A stretch of 42,779 bases of DNA from Ichthyophthirius multifiliis (Eukaryota > Ciliophora > Oligohymenophorea > Hymenostomatida): NCBI RefSeq assembly GCF_000220395.1, contig NW_004086416.1:1-42779 (forward strand), given 5' to 3'. Shown here in pieces: positions 12,657 to 24,821 of the stretch. The notes beneath the pieces are model-generated. The model was not told the DNA's origin and did no database searches. It saw nothing but the letters and a program-made list of their open reading frames with translations. The stretch's first letter is position 1, and every line of letters begins with the position of its first letter. The translations under genes and the position numbers were made by a program.

Positions 12657-13224
12657 TTATCATTATATATATATTTTATTTATAAAGATAAATTATATGA
12701 TTTTATCATTTTGGTTTCCTAAATATATTCTTAAATATAGAGAAAGAAAATATTTTAGAAATATGTAAGAAGAAACTATTAAATAATAATAAATGCTCAC
12801 AAATTAAATTTTTTAATAAGATTCTATAGAGTAATACTGGGAAAGACATACAGGAAAAAAAATGAAGACATATTCAAGAACTATATTATATTTATAAAAA
12901 GATGAAGATTAGAAAAATAATAATCCGCCTCTATTAATTGTTAATAAAATAGATGCTGATTCAGTTGAATTAAATTCTATTAGAAGTGATTTTTTTGGAA
13001 CTATAAATTAATATGCAGATAGTTTTATTGATCTAGGTTATATTACATTATTCGCAGCAGCATTCCCTATAGGACCTATGATAGCTTTATTAATGAATAC
13101 TTTAGAAATTAGGAATAAAATTATTGTTTTTTTAGATATAATTAAAAGACCTTCCTGCGAAAGATGTGTAGGAATAAATGATTGGATTTATATATGGGAA
13201 GCTTTATTTTTTTTATCAATAGTA

Positions 13225-13276
<52 letters not shown>

Positions 13277-15037
13277 TTATATATATTTAAATATTTTTAG
13301 TTTTCTAATATAGGTTTATTATATTTAAAAGATAAATAATTAATAGATATTGTATTCAAAAATACTGAATTAGATACTATATAATTATAATAATATAAAT
13401 CATGGTGTTACTTTGGTGCTGGAGGAATTATTTTTGTATTAAAAATGACTTTTTAATATTTAATAAAGGATAAGCCTTAGTGGATTCTTTCAGAGGAAAA
13501 AAAATTAAATTATATTATATCTGAAAAAAAAAAGTTATTTTCATTATAAAATAATAATAATATTTTATATATTTTTATATATTAAATAATAAATACATAG
13601 AAATGATGCTAGTATATAAAATTAAGAATATTAAGATATTTTAAATGATATAGAAAAAGTAAAAATTAATATATAAAAAATACATGAGAGATAAATCTAG
13701 AAAGAAAAAAAAGTATAAATAGAAGAACATTAATTAAAATAAAAAATTAAATACTACAAAAAATATAGCAAATTTAATCTCATGCCTTTTGAAAAAGACA
13801 TTTCTGTTTAATAATATGATTCTTCTTCTTAAATATAAAATTAATATATAAATAAATAAAATTTAAAACCGGATTATTATCTTTAACTAATATAAATTTT
13901 AAAAAAATCTTATGTAAGTATAGAAAGGCAGCTTTTAATAAATAAATTATAATAAATTTTATAATTTTCTATAATTCCCTTAGTTTAATGTTCTGATTGT
14001 AATAAAATATTGGCAAATTTTTATTGTTTAAAATGCTAGTTGAGCTTTTGCTAAAATTGTTTTGATATTTTCCATTAAGGAATTAAAGGAAATTAACATA
14101 AAATTTATATTTATTAACAAGAAGGAGAAAATCAAATTAAAGATATAGGTAAATATAAACTAACAGATAACTACTAAAAATAAATTTCAACTAAGACCAA
14201 CTATTCAACTATTATAACTGTAAAATATATTAAAAAAATATTTTAAAATTATAAAATATGTATATATTTATAAATTTATATATTTTTTTTTTAACTTAGA
14301 ATAATAACTAATAAGTAAAACCTAATAATAATGCCATATTATTAATAAATGAATGGAAAAAAATGGAAGACTTTAGTATTCCTACATTTGAAAAAAGTTT
14401 ATATTTTAAAAATTTAACGCAGATATATTATCTTTTCTATGAAGAATACATAAAAAATAACGGAATAAACATTTAAAGCTAATAGATTAATTTAAAAAAA
14501 ATTCTTAATATACAAAATAGTGATGAAAATCCTATAATCATGACATTTGAAATGAATAGATCTTTCTATAATACAATACATTATAGTTAATTAGATTTAG
14601 AAGATAAAATTTTTTTAAATAGAATAGCATTTTTATCTTTTAAACGTTTTGGAAATAATTGCAGTTTTAATGATTTTCTAACTTTATGTAAATTTATGCA
14701 AGTAAATATATATAAAAAAAATAATATATATAAATATATATATATATATTAAAAGGATGGTTATTAATAATAAAAAATTTTACTTTTTATGGATTTTTTA
14801 GATGAAGATGAAGAAATGTCAATATATAAATATTAAATAAATAAAATATTTTATTAAAGTGCATTTTAGAATATATTTTAAAAAGATTAACTCGAAAAAT
14901 ATATTGAATAAATTTTATAAGGTTAATAAAAAATCAGTAAATAATAATTAGCAAAATTACTAATAGATAGAGATAAATAAAATAAATAAATTATATAATT
15001 AATTCTTAAATTGTTTTAAGGAAAAACAATAAAATGA
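9451..15037 (+). CDS. Ankyrin repeat - anoctamin (TMEM16) - B-box fusion protein
   Basis: Predicted 1,615-aa membrane protein. Exons: 9451-10340, 10400-10711, 10760-11300, 11480-12147, 12248-12612, 12688-13221, 13301-13533, 13601-14219, 14300-14701, 14756-15037. Ankyrin repeats cover about 9640-10060 and 10400-10880 (e.g. WSALHWCAYYGDPLSVQLLI; GNTPLHLSFINGN). The anoctamin part (about 11080-13533) shows DYVIVF, FWVFFVMIWGTFIIEYWKRK, FKFVNSYFSLFYVSFI and GYITLFAAAFPIGPM. TMEM16 proteins are lipid scramblases or Cl- channels. The TMEM16 part normally ends near 13530. Here a 67-nt intron (weak GTTATT donor) would join it to a coiled coil and a B-box zinc finger (about 13989-14130: CSDCNKILANFYCLKC then H..H), with an acidic helical tail. 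Without that intron the first protein stops at TGA 13604-13606. Two T9 runs (11821-11829, 12427-12435) each need one more T to keep the TMEM16 frame. Confidence 0.8.
11399..11475. repeat. (TA)n tracts in an anoctamin intron
   Basis: Interrupted TA repeats filling the 3' half of the intron 11301-11479. Confidence 0.75.
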
Positions 15038-15384
15038 AATAAAATAATAGTAATTTTTATTGTACAATATTATTTTTTTAAATTTTATATTTAATAATTA
15101 ATTTTGTATTTATATTTAAATATAAAATTAATCAATAATTAAAATTTTTATAATATATAATAATTTTATAAATTATATTGTAAAAATTATGAATAAAATA
15201 ATATATCATATATTTATAATATAAAAGAAATTAATTAAAATAAATAAAATATATATATAATAAATATTATATATATTTATTTAAATTAAATATATATTTT
15301 TTTATAAATATTAATTATAATAAAAATAAAAATTCCTTATTATAAATATCATAAATATATAATTAAAAAATAAAATACTTAACA
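15038..15384. other. AT-rich convergent spacer
   Basis: Lies between the 3' ends of the anoctamin-fusion and antiporter genes. It is palindrome-prone A/T sequence (AATTAATTTTG / CAATAATTAA words). No gene is seen. Confidence 0.5.
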
Positions 15385-18300
15385 TCAAAATTATTATTAT
15401 ATCGTAATAACATTCTACAATTCTTATTCTGTATTATTTATTTTCTACATACTATCTCTATAAAAATATATAAAATATAAAACATTAAAAATTTAATAAA
15501 AATACCCTAAATAAGATGTTCTTAAATTAATTAAAGTTTAAAACTTAATTAAATAGCTATTTTTATTTACCTAGATTTTTAATATAGACGGTTATAAATA
15601 TGTAAAATCCTAAATTTCTTCAATTTCTTAATTTTTCTTTACTCCTCCAGTAATTAAATATCCTCCAAATTCGCATACAATTTCCTCTCCTTTTTCTAAA
15701 ACTAAAAATTTTGCATTTTCGCAATATTCAAAAAGTGTATTTTCATTCATCATTTTTAATGGTCCTGCCTATTCTTAGTATACTTTAACGAAATAAATCA
15801 TTGCCTTTACATAAATTTTTTATTCAAATTCTCTATTTTACCTTATAATCCCTTAAATAATACTAAAAGGGATACAACTTACCATTACATCAGTTAATGC
15901 AACTGCCGAACAAAATGAAAAATCATCATTTTCGCAAACACAATGTGCATAACTTAAAAAACCTCCAATTCCTACACTAATCCAAAAATCTTTTGTAATG
16001 ATTTCTTTTACAGTTCCTTTAGAGATTATATAAATACTTTTAAAAGGCTAACCTTTAGTGTATATTTCTTCCCCTTACTTGAAATTTTTTATCATTTAAT
16101 TATTCTATAAAGACTATAATTATAAAGGAGACAATAAAGAAAATATAGGAAATTATAAAAGAATAGACTAAAAAGTCGGTAGGCTCCAATCAAAAGACAT
16201 ATTTTCCAATCTAACACCTTTCTTTTCGATTTTTTTTAAATATTATTTATAGTCTTAATCATCAATATAGCCATTAGACTTATAATGCAGTAAAAATTTC
16301 TTCTAGTATTCAATAATAGAACAAGCCGCCCTTTTCGTGTGTATTGACTTCAAAATTTGGGGAAAATTATTAGATAATTCAGCTAAATATTTTTAAGCTT
16401 ATATAACTCCAAATTGAAGTTCTTAATTAACTTTCTCAATAAAATCTTTCCTTAAAGGTAAAAAATTTTATATTTCTTCAATTTCTTTCGAACATATAAT
16501 AAATGTCTAAACAACTTCAAATACAAAAGTTAAATGATGAGTAATATATGTTTTAGCAAAACCACCTAAATTATAAAAAAAATACATATATATATGAATA
16601 AATATAATAATATATATGTATTTTTTTATTATATAAATGTTTTAATTTTTTATTTTTTTTATAATATTATTAATATATAAAATTAAAAATCTATTTATTA
16701 TATATATACCTATAATAAACCAATTATTTATAGCAAACATTATTTCTAAAGTAGAAAAATTAGTAAAATTAATATATATTAAATCCCATAATTATTTTAG
16801 TTCATTCTATGTATTTTCTAAGGCTATATTAATTCCTTCTTATAATAATTTAACTGCGTTACCACTAATTTATCCATTTTCATAATATTCCCAATACAAG
16901 GACTTTAAACTTCTTAATAATCTAAACCTTATTTCTGTCAAAATCTCGTTTTTTTCAAATCCTCCATAAGTACTTCTTCTTTAACTCTAAACTACATCTT
17001 CTTATTATATATTTTATGTTTTTATTTCCATTAAACCAGATATTTTCTCGACTTTTTCCCAATCTGCCATTTCAAGAAATTAATAAGTCTTTAATTATTT
17101 CATCTTTTCATCACAAGCAGAAACCATATCTTTTATAGAATTTTATAGAATTTTCCTACGTATACCAGGAAATTCAATAACATTAAGATATTCAACTAAA
17201 ATACTAAATATTAAAAATAATATATGTTTAAATATATAAATAATTATTAATAATAATATAATAAATATAATTATATATATTTATATATATATATATATTT
17301 ATATATTTATATATATTTATATATTTATTTATTTTTACCCGCAAGTAGTTCCATTAATTACTAATGTAATAGTACTAATTCCTGCCATATAAAAAACTGT
17401 TATTTATTTTAATCTACTACTTTAAATTTCTTCATCTACTAAAACAATTAACGATATAGTTAATCCTAATGCACCTCTTAATCCTCCCCAGACTAAAAGA
17501 TACACTTCATCTTATGAAATCTAATATCCATTTTTCTAAAGAACTGGCAAAAAACCCATAAACATAAAATACCTAATAGAAACTAAAAAAACCCATAAAA
17601 AAGCCAACCTTACCCAATCCCAGTTTTCAATAGTACTTTATTCTATCACATTAATTCCTATAAGCACACCTGCAAGTATAAAAATTAAAGTTTCGCACCC
17701 ATATTAGGCAAAACTCCACACTGTATATACACTTTATTCACTTTAAGGGCGTATTTAAGTCTTTCCATTAGCTGACATAAAAAGCCCTAAAATAAATACT
17801 GCAAGTATACCCGAAACACCTAAAAAAGTATACTCGGCTAAAAAAAAGCAAATATAACATATGACAAAACTAACCATACACGTCACAACGTCATCTCTAA
17901 TAATCCTTCTAATCCAATAACTACCTAAAATACCCATTAATAATCCAAAAATAGGACCTCCTATTGAAACATAGGTAAAGTTGAAAATCACATCGAAAAA
18001 ATTAAAGCTTTTACCTTTATCTAAATTAATAAAAACCTAATAAAAAACCATCGCAGTACCATTATTTAGCAGACTTTCTCCCTAAAAAAGTGTATTAAAT
18101 CTGACTGAAGCACCTAATTCCTTTAAAAGATCAACAATAGCAACAGAATCTGTTGCACATAAAATAGAACCCATTGCCAAAGACCCATATATGGAAATTT
18201 CGTCATGATTTAAGAATATTTTTATACAAATAGCAAACATTATAGATTATATAAATACACCTGGAACACTTAATATTAAAATATTCTTTAAAGTACGTTT

Positions 18301-18415
18301 AAATACAAACCAATCTATATTAAAAGCTGCTTCAAATATTAAAACTGGAATAAATATAAGTAAAATCATATGTGGATTTATATTACTTATTAATAATAAA
18401 CTTTAACCAATAATG

Positions 18416-18464
<49 letters not shown>

Positions 18465-18669
18465 TTACATATATAAATTTTTTACCTAAGTAAGAACGAT
18501 AATTTGATATTAATATTCCAAACACTATTAACATTGGTGCATATGGTATTTTGGTTGATTTATTTATTCCTCTAAATAAACATCCTATTAATAATGCAAA
18601 AAATATAAAAAATACAACCAAATGTTATGTATTGTTATTTATTTATTTATATTCTGATATATTTTCCAT
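15385..18669 (-). CDS. SOS1-type Na+/H+ antiporter with cyclic-nucleotide-binding-like domain
   Basis: A 978-aa plasma-membrane type exchanger (CPA1/SLC9 fold). Exons on the minus strand: 18669-18486, 18416-17339, 17203-16710, 16565-15385; the total is exactly 979 codons. Transport domain landmarks: IFIPVLIFEAAFNID, LCATDSVAIVDLLKELGAS, GESLLNNGTAMVFYQVF, GVSGILAVFILGLFMSANG and LLVWGGLRGALGLTISLIV. Then comes an SOS1-like cytosolic helix block (RFRLLRSLKSLYWEYYENGQ; FPQILKSIHTKRAACSIIEY). A CNBD follows at about 16130-15860 (FKQGEEIYTKGQPFKSIYII), with a weak phosphate-binding cassette. There is no voltage-sensor segment between transporter and CNBD, so it is closer to plant SOS1 than to sperm NHE. 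The conserved Asn-Asp pair of the ion site reads Asn-Asn. The last 40 codons before TGA 15385-15387 could instead include an intron. Confidence 0.87.
18419..18458. repeat. (TA)n microsatellite in the first antiporter intron
   Basis: About 19 TA units just inside the acceptor end of the intron 18417-18485. Confidence 0.85.
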
Positions 18670-19041
18670 ATTTTTAATGTTTTTATTTTTTAAAAAATTA
18701 AATATTTTTTATATATATATATGTTATTTAAATAAATTTATTCTTATAAATATTTTTATTTATTATAAAATATGTATTTTTTTTATTTATTTTAATTAAA
18801 TAAAAAATTTATTTTAAAATAAACTAATAATAATATTTTATTATTAATTAAATATTTAATAATAAAGTCAAAAATATAAATCTAATCGTTATTTCATAAA
18901 AGCAAAAATCTATTATATACAAATTATATATTTAATATCCACGTATTTTAAAACAAAATTAAAAATTTAAGATTATATATTTATATTATATATATTAATT
19001 TGTATAAATTAATATTAATAATAAAAAATTATATAAAATAA
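18670..19041. other. AT-rich divergent spacer
   Basis: Shared 5' region of the antiporter (-) and type I membrane protein (+) genes. It contains T-rich and A-rich runs, and no motif is recognised. Confidence 0.5.
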
Positions 19042-19922
19042 ATGATTAAAAGATATATATTTTTGTTATTTTTATTTTTAATAACTATTACACTAACTTA
19101 AACTGAAGCTGAATTAGAAAAATAATAACAAAGGAAAGAAATCGAAGGTATAAAAAATAAAAAATATTTATAATTATAATTTAATAAATAAAAAGCTACG
19201 CATCAAAAATTAAATGATGAATATTTATAAATAGTAAGAAGATAATATTCTATATGTATTCTCATATCGCGTTATAAATTAGAAACAATAAAAGAAGAAG
19301 TAGAAAATGTAAGAAAGCATTTTAAGACAGAAGAAGATATATAGAAGTTCGAAAATAGATTAATAGTAGATATGGTTGATATGTGTTAAGGATATTTTTA
19401 AGCAAACTCAAATTAAGAAGAAGTATTTATTTTTTATTTATTAATTATTTTAATAAATAAATTTAAAGGTTTTGATATAATTAAATACAAAAAAACTCAA
19501 TTTCGAAAAATACCCTTAACTATATAGTAAATTAGATTTAGATTAATATAAAATTGATGAATGGTCACTTTTCTTAGATGAATAAAAATAAAGCATTCTT
19601 AAATATATAACAGTATATTATATATGGCATATATATTAATATATTTATGCTTATTATTTAAAAATAAAAAAAGATGTTTGATGAAAAAATGGCTTAATAA
19701 CCTAAAAAAGAACCTGTAGATGAAAATATATACAAAATTTCATTAGAACCTAAAATCGGTGGTCTTTCTATATCTGAAACATCTTAAATTATTAAATATT
19801 TGTATTTTGGAACTATATTTAGTATTATTGCTTTTATTATTTATTATGGATATAAATAAACTGATTAAAATATAAAAGTTAAAGGATAAAAAGATAAGAA
19901 AAAAGACAAGAAAAAAGACTGA
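19042..19922 (+). CDS. Small type I membrane protein with signal peptide and dilysine tail
   Basis: Predicted 241 aa. Exons: 19042-19147, 19196-19422, 19469-19612, 19674-19922, with all phases consistent. The first intron is 48 nt, has no TGA and would also read through in frame. Residues 1-21 are a clear signal peptide (IFLLFLFLITITLT). The lumenal part is charged and helical, with Tyr/Arg-rich and Glu-rich stretches. One transmembrane helix follows (YLYFGTIFSIIAFIIYYGY, about residues 195-213), then a basic tail ending KKDKKKD. Lys at -3 and -4 fits a KKxx retrieval signal, suggesting residence in the ER or early Golgi. I do not recognise the family. It stops at TGA 19920-19922. Confidence 0.65.
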
Positions 19923-20013
19923 AGAAATAATATATTTAAAAAAAAAAAATTGATATCAAATATTATATTTTTTTTTTAAATAAAAATAATAAATATGTAA
20001 TTATTTTTATTTT

Positions 20014-20730
20014 TCAATTATTAATGTTTTATAAAGTTGGAATATGTTATAAAAAAAAAGTTTTATCTTATAAAAAATCAAACCTATATTTATATGTATA
20101 ATTTTCAATAAAAAATAAAATAATATGTACTTAGTTTCTATATGTAAATACTTTAATGATTTTAGTTAAATAATTGAATTTTTTAATAAATTGGCACCTT
20201 ATTTACTATTATTATTATAACTTAATTAAAAAATGTAATTTAAAATAAAAATTGTTATTTTTACAATAAATCTATTTTTAAATGCTCTAAATCGTTGAAG
20301 TTTATTAATAACTAAGAAAGTTAATAGATTCCTTAGTCATTAATACAATTAGATCTTAATTATATTTATATAAATATATATATATATATATATAAATATA
20401 TATTTATATATATATTTATATATATATATTATTTTTAATCTTTTTAAACTAAAAAATATTCTAAATCCAATTTAAGGCTCTTTAATTTTTTTAAATTCTT
20501 TGTTTGATTCTAAATTTATGTCACTCCTACATCTTCTATTTAATTTCCTCTATTAAAAAAAAAAAACTTAAAATAATTACAAAAAACATACATTAATATA
20601 TATATATATTTATATATATATTTATATATGTATTTATATAATATTAAATATTCTTCTCCAAAAAGATTTTTAATTCATATAAATTTGTATCTAAATTTTC
20701 AACTTCTTCTAAAGTATAAAATACTGACAT
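20014..20730 (-). CDS. Doubtful small helical protein
   Basis: ATG 20730 opens a protein-like exon (SVFYTLEEVENLDTNLYELK, to about 20645). A second block at about 20430-20555 reads NLKKLKSLKLDLEYFLVQKD. Between them an intron with donor GTATG near 20600 gives matching phase. Downstream the frame stays open to TGA 20014-20016, but through (TA)n sequence and low-complexity residues, so the true 3' end is unknown. The composition suggests a short coiled-coil protein. Function is not recognised. Confidence 0.3.
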
Positions 20731-21395
20731 TTATTATTATTTATAAGGATATATTTTATTTTCTATTATTTAATATTCTATTATATTAATAATAGATATT
20801 ATTATAAATTTATAAAATACAGTTATATATTATTTACTTTTTTTTTTTAAATATTAAATAATTAATTATTTATATCTTATTACTTTATTTATTTTAAAAA
20901 ATATTTGAAAATATATATTATTTTTTTTGTAATAATATAATTATAATTGTTCATATATATATAATAATTTTTAATAAAAAAGCTTTTAATTTTATAACAT
21001 AATATTTTTAAAAATATTTTTTTTTATTTATCAGCTTTTTTAAGAGTTTATATTACTTTTCGATGTTTATAAGTAAATTAATAATGTTTTGGAATATTCT
21101 TCTTTTATTATATAAAAAAAACCAAAATAAAATATTAAATGAAAATTATATATTTAAACCATTATCCATTACATCATTAATTTTGTAAAAAAGACTAACT
21201 AATTTATATTCAAAAATAAATAAGAAATATTTTTAAAGTCATCATTTTAAAAAAAATAAAAAAAAAAAAAAAATATTTTATGAGAATAAAAAAAAGAAAA
21301 TAAAAAAAAATATAAATGATATAAATTTTACTAATACCATATAATCCTAAAAACAAATTTATAAAATATTTTTCATTTAATATTATTCTAACAAA
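20731..21395. other. AT-rich spacer upstream of the tRNA gene
   Basis: Contains T-rich and A-rich runs, including purine-only A/G tracts at about 21240-21320. No coding signal is seen. Confidence 0.5.
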
Positions 21396-21468
21396 GGGGA
21401 CTTAGCTCAATTGGTAGAGCGTTGGACTCCAAATCCAACGGTCGCGTGTTCGAGTCACGTAGTCCTCA
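21396..21468 (+). tRNA. tRNA-Trp (anticodon CCA)
   Basis: Full cloverleaf. Acceptor stem GGGGACT pairs with AGTCCTC (one G-U), plus discriminator A. The D arm is GCTC...GAGC with TTGGT. The anticodon stem is TTGGA/TCCAA with loop CTCCAAA, placing CCA at 34-36. The T arm is GCGTG/CACGT with loop TTCGAGT. The internal A and B box sequences are present, and there is no intron. It decodes UGG, consistent with normal Trp coding here. It is an island of G/C in a very AT-rich surrounding. Confidence 0.95.
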
Positions 21469-21470
21469 AT

Positions 21471-21479
21471 TTTTTTTTT
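21471..21479 (+). terminator. RNA polymerase III oligo-T terminator
   Basis: A run of nine T residues starts two bases after the tRNA discriminator base. Confidence 0.7.
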
Positions 21480-22434
21480 ATATAAATAATAATAAATATA
21501 TATTAATTATTTAACAAAAAAATAATATCTTTAATTTTATTTAAAAATTATATTTATTTATAATTTGAGTAGATTAATTATTTATTAAAAAGTTTGTATT
21601 ATTATACACATATTTAAATGTTTATTTTTTTTTTATTTTATTTATATATATTATTTATTTTATATTTATATGTCTTTTCTATATTTATAATTAGATTTTT
21701 TTTTCATTATTATATATTAATTTTTTTTTTACAAATATAAATATTATTAACATTTTTTAATTATTAATTATAATATAATTTAGATTTTATTTTATGCATT
21801 TTTTAAAATTTAAAATTCATTTTATTTTAGAAAAATAAATATATTTAAAACATTTATATTTTAAAATATATATATTTATCTCATTTTTATATATTTAAAA
21901 TAATATATCTATATTCTCTTTTTTATTTTAATATAATACATATTTTATTATAAATTTCACATATAAAATTTATTTATTATATTTTTTTAGTATAATAATA
22001 TTATATGATTAAAGATTATTCTAAATGTTATTTTTTGTAAAACAGTATATTTAAACATTAAATATTATTTTTGTCTTATCATTTTAATTTTAATAGGAAT
22101 AATATTTTTATTTAAAATTATATTAAAATTTTTCTATATAATATTAAATAATATTAATTATGTTTAAAAGAATAATACTTCATTTATTATTTATTAATAT
22201 TTTTTTATTTATAAAAAAATGAAAAAAAATAAGTACATTTAGGTAATGGTAATTTATATATCTTAAAAACAAACTTGACATCTTTGTCAAAGTTTTATAA
22301 TAATTTTTATATGAATTTTCACTTTATTAATTTAAAAAAGATAAATCTTTATAGAAAATATAGTTAATATGAGGTCTATATATAAATATAAAATAAATTA
22401 TTAAACTAATAAATATAAGTAAAAAAATATATAA

Positions 22435-22466
<32 letters not shown>

Positions 22467-22678
22467 ATATATATTTATATTCATATTTATGTAATAAAAT
22501 TTTATATATGTTTTTTTTAGATTATTTATTTTAGATTTATATATATAAGTAAGTAAACTTATTCTTTATAAATTTATTAATATGTTATTATAAATTATTT
22601 TTATATCATATTAAAAAAATATTTAATATAATTTAATTTATTTATTTAAATATTTTTAAAAATCAAAAAAAATTAAAT
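21480..22678. other. 1.2-kb AT-rich spacer, no gene seen
   Basis: T-rich sequence followed by A/T mixtures and (TA)n near 22436-22475. One slightly GC-richer patch lies at 22230-22300. I found no conserved motif or RNA fold there. Confidence 0.5.
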
Positions 22679-24016
22679 ATGAATGAAATTTATTATATAA
22701 ACGAATTAAATAAATTAAAAGATTACGCAAACGTATTTCCATTATTCATATTATTTTAAAAAAATAAAATAGTAAAGAGAATGCGTTATTTCCTAATAAA
22801 TGTCTTAAATAGATAATTTAATTTCAGAAGTAAAATAAAATAAAACAGTACATATATATAAGAAAAAAAAAAGAATAATATTTTAAAAACTGAACTCGAA
22901 AGAATACAAAAAGACACTCTATAGTATAAATAAACACTAAAAAATATGTATTTAATATACGTAGATTAATAAAAAATGATTGAGAACTTCGAATTGACAA
23001 ATAAAGATATGTAAATAAGAATATCTATGTAAACAGATGATAACAAAAATTTATTAGTAAATAAAAAAATAAAATTAATATTTAAAATAAAAAAAAGAAT
23101 GAAATCGAAAATATAATATAAGATAAATAAACATTATAATCTAAATTAAAAGAAGGCGATAAAAAATTTTATTTCGATATTAGGAGTTTAACTGAGCAAA
23201 TAAATGATAAAAATATCGTATATATATATATAAATATACAAATATAAATTATTAAAATATAAGGAAATCGCCGATAAAAGAAGAAATATAAATGATTTAT
23301 TAGAAATAAAACGGAAATTAGAAGAAGAAACAGCGGCTCTTCGTTTTTGTTTAGAAAATTTGCGAAACAAAACAGAGATTGAAAATCGTGAAAGGAATTT
23401 AAAATTAGAAAAGGCTGAAAAATAATTAAATGAGACTATTTTATTAAAAGATTATGAAATTTAACATTTAAAATATAATATTAAAGATTCAGATATAAAA
23501 AATAAAAAAAAAATGATGAAAATCGTATTTTAATGCATGAAGTAAATACTTTGAAAAAAACTTGGAATTAAAATAGTAAGAAATTGATGATATTAAAAAA
23601 GTATTATTACATCCGGCAATTTTTTTGATAACTCTAGAATGTAATAAAATAATAAAGACGAAAATAATTCTAAAAATGTATAAGAAGATAAAAAAGTATC
23701 CTTTAATGAAAAAAAAATGAAAGAAAAATTTATTTTACATTAGATGCACATAAAAATCTACATGAAAAATTAAATTAAGTCATTAAAATAAATGAAAATT
23801 GTTTAAGAAAAAATTACTTGCAACTTGTATGAATCTATGGAAAGTAAAATATATTTTATAAATAAAAGAAAGATAAGAATAAGGAAGATTAAAAAAGGAA
23901 AAAGAAGTTAAATCACTTAATAATAGTTAATGTGGTTAATATTAATTAGAAGAAAATAAAGAAGAAAAAGATACATATGTAAGTAAAAAAATAACAGGTA
24001 TATAAATTTACATGAA

Positions 24017-24053
<37 letters not shown>

Positions 24054-24725
24054 ATATATATAATATATATATAATAATTTTTTTAAATATATTATAAATA
24101 TTTTTTTTTTTTTTTTATATATATATATAGAAAATGTTATATAAGTAGCTTTATTTTTAAGAAAAAGTATAATTTTTTTAATTTTTGAATTATTTTAAAA
24201 AAGTTAAGATATGTAAGGAGAAAAGAAAGTGTAAATTTTTTAAAAAATAAAAAAATATATAAATATCATAAGAAATTCTTTAATCCTCTTTACTGTAAAT
24301 TTAAAAGATTTAAAAAATTAATTTAAAGGATTAGAAGTTTTATTATTAACCTATAATAAATTAATATCTAATATAAAAACATTAATTGAAATATTAAAAA
24401 AATTAATTCCAGAGACATATTTAATTCCAAAATTAACTATATCAGTAGGGTTTTAAAAAATATATTCTTATATATTTACATATTTATATAAAGAAAGCTA
24501 CTTAATAAAGATAACCTTTTAAGAAGTGTATAAAATAAATGGATAGAACAAAGTTTAAATTAGGCTATATAAGAAAAATTAATAAAAAATAAAGATGAGA
24601 TAAATAAAGATATACTTTTTTTATTTAGATTACTTACACTTAAACATAAGATAAAATATCCTTTATAAGGTGGCTCATATAATATAGATTTAGATTTAGA
24701 AATGCTTTAGAACATAAATATGTGA
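22679..24725 (+). CDS. Coiled-coil protein of unknown function
   Basis: The N-terminal half splices cleanly: exons 22679-22732, 22773-22847, 22874-23056, 23098-23217, then from 23264. One intron, 22848-22873, is only 26 nt. The product is a long Glu/Lys/Gln-rich coiled coil (e.g. LLEIKRKLEEETAALRFCLE; SKLKEGDKKFYFDIRSL). From about 23510 to 23880 the coding frame survives only if several A or T runs each gain one base (A10 near 23509, A7 near 23554, T7 near 23622, A9 near 23710, A6 near 23811). That pattern suggests homopolymer undercalling rather than decay. A (TA)n/T-rich intron lies at about 23974-24129. The C-terminal part is helical (LIEILKKLIPETYLIP), crosses another intron ending near 24498, and stops at TGA 24723-24725. 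No family is recognised; cytoskeletal or ciliary coiled-coil proteins are the obvious comparison. Confidence 0.6.
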
Positions 24726-24821
24726 TGCATTTAGAAAACCAATAATATCATTAAATTGAAATAAAAAAAAAAAAAGATATATTTTTATATAATTTAATTT
24801 AAAAAATTAAAAAATAAAAAC

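Noticed and set aside
21396-21468. tRNA considered as a Gln suppressor (UUA or CUA anticodon) that would explain the code
   Set aside because: The anticodon loop CTCCAAA gives CCA, so it is tRNA-Trp. The Gln-UAR tRNAs must lie elsewhere.
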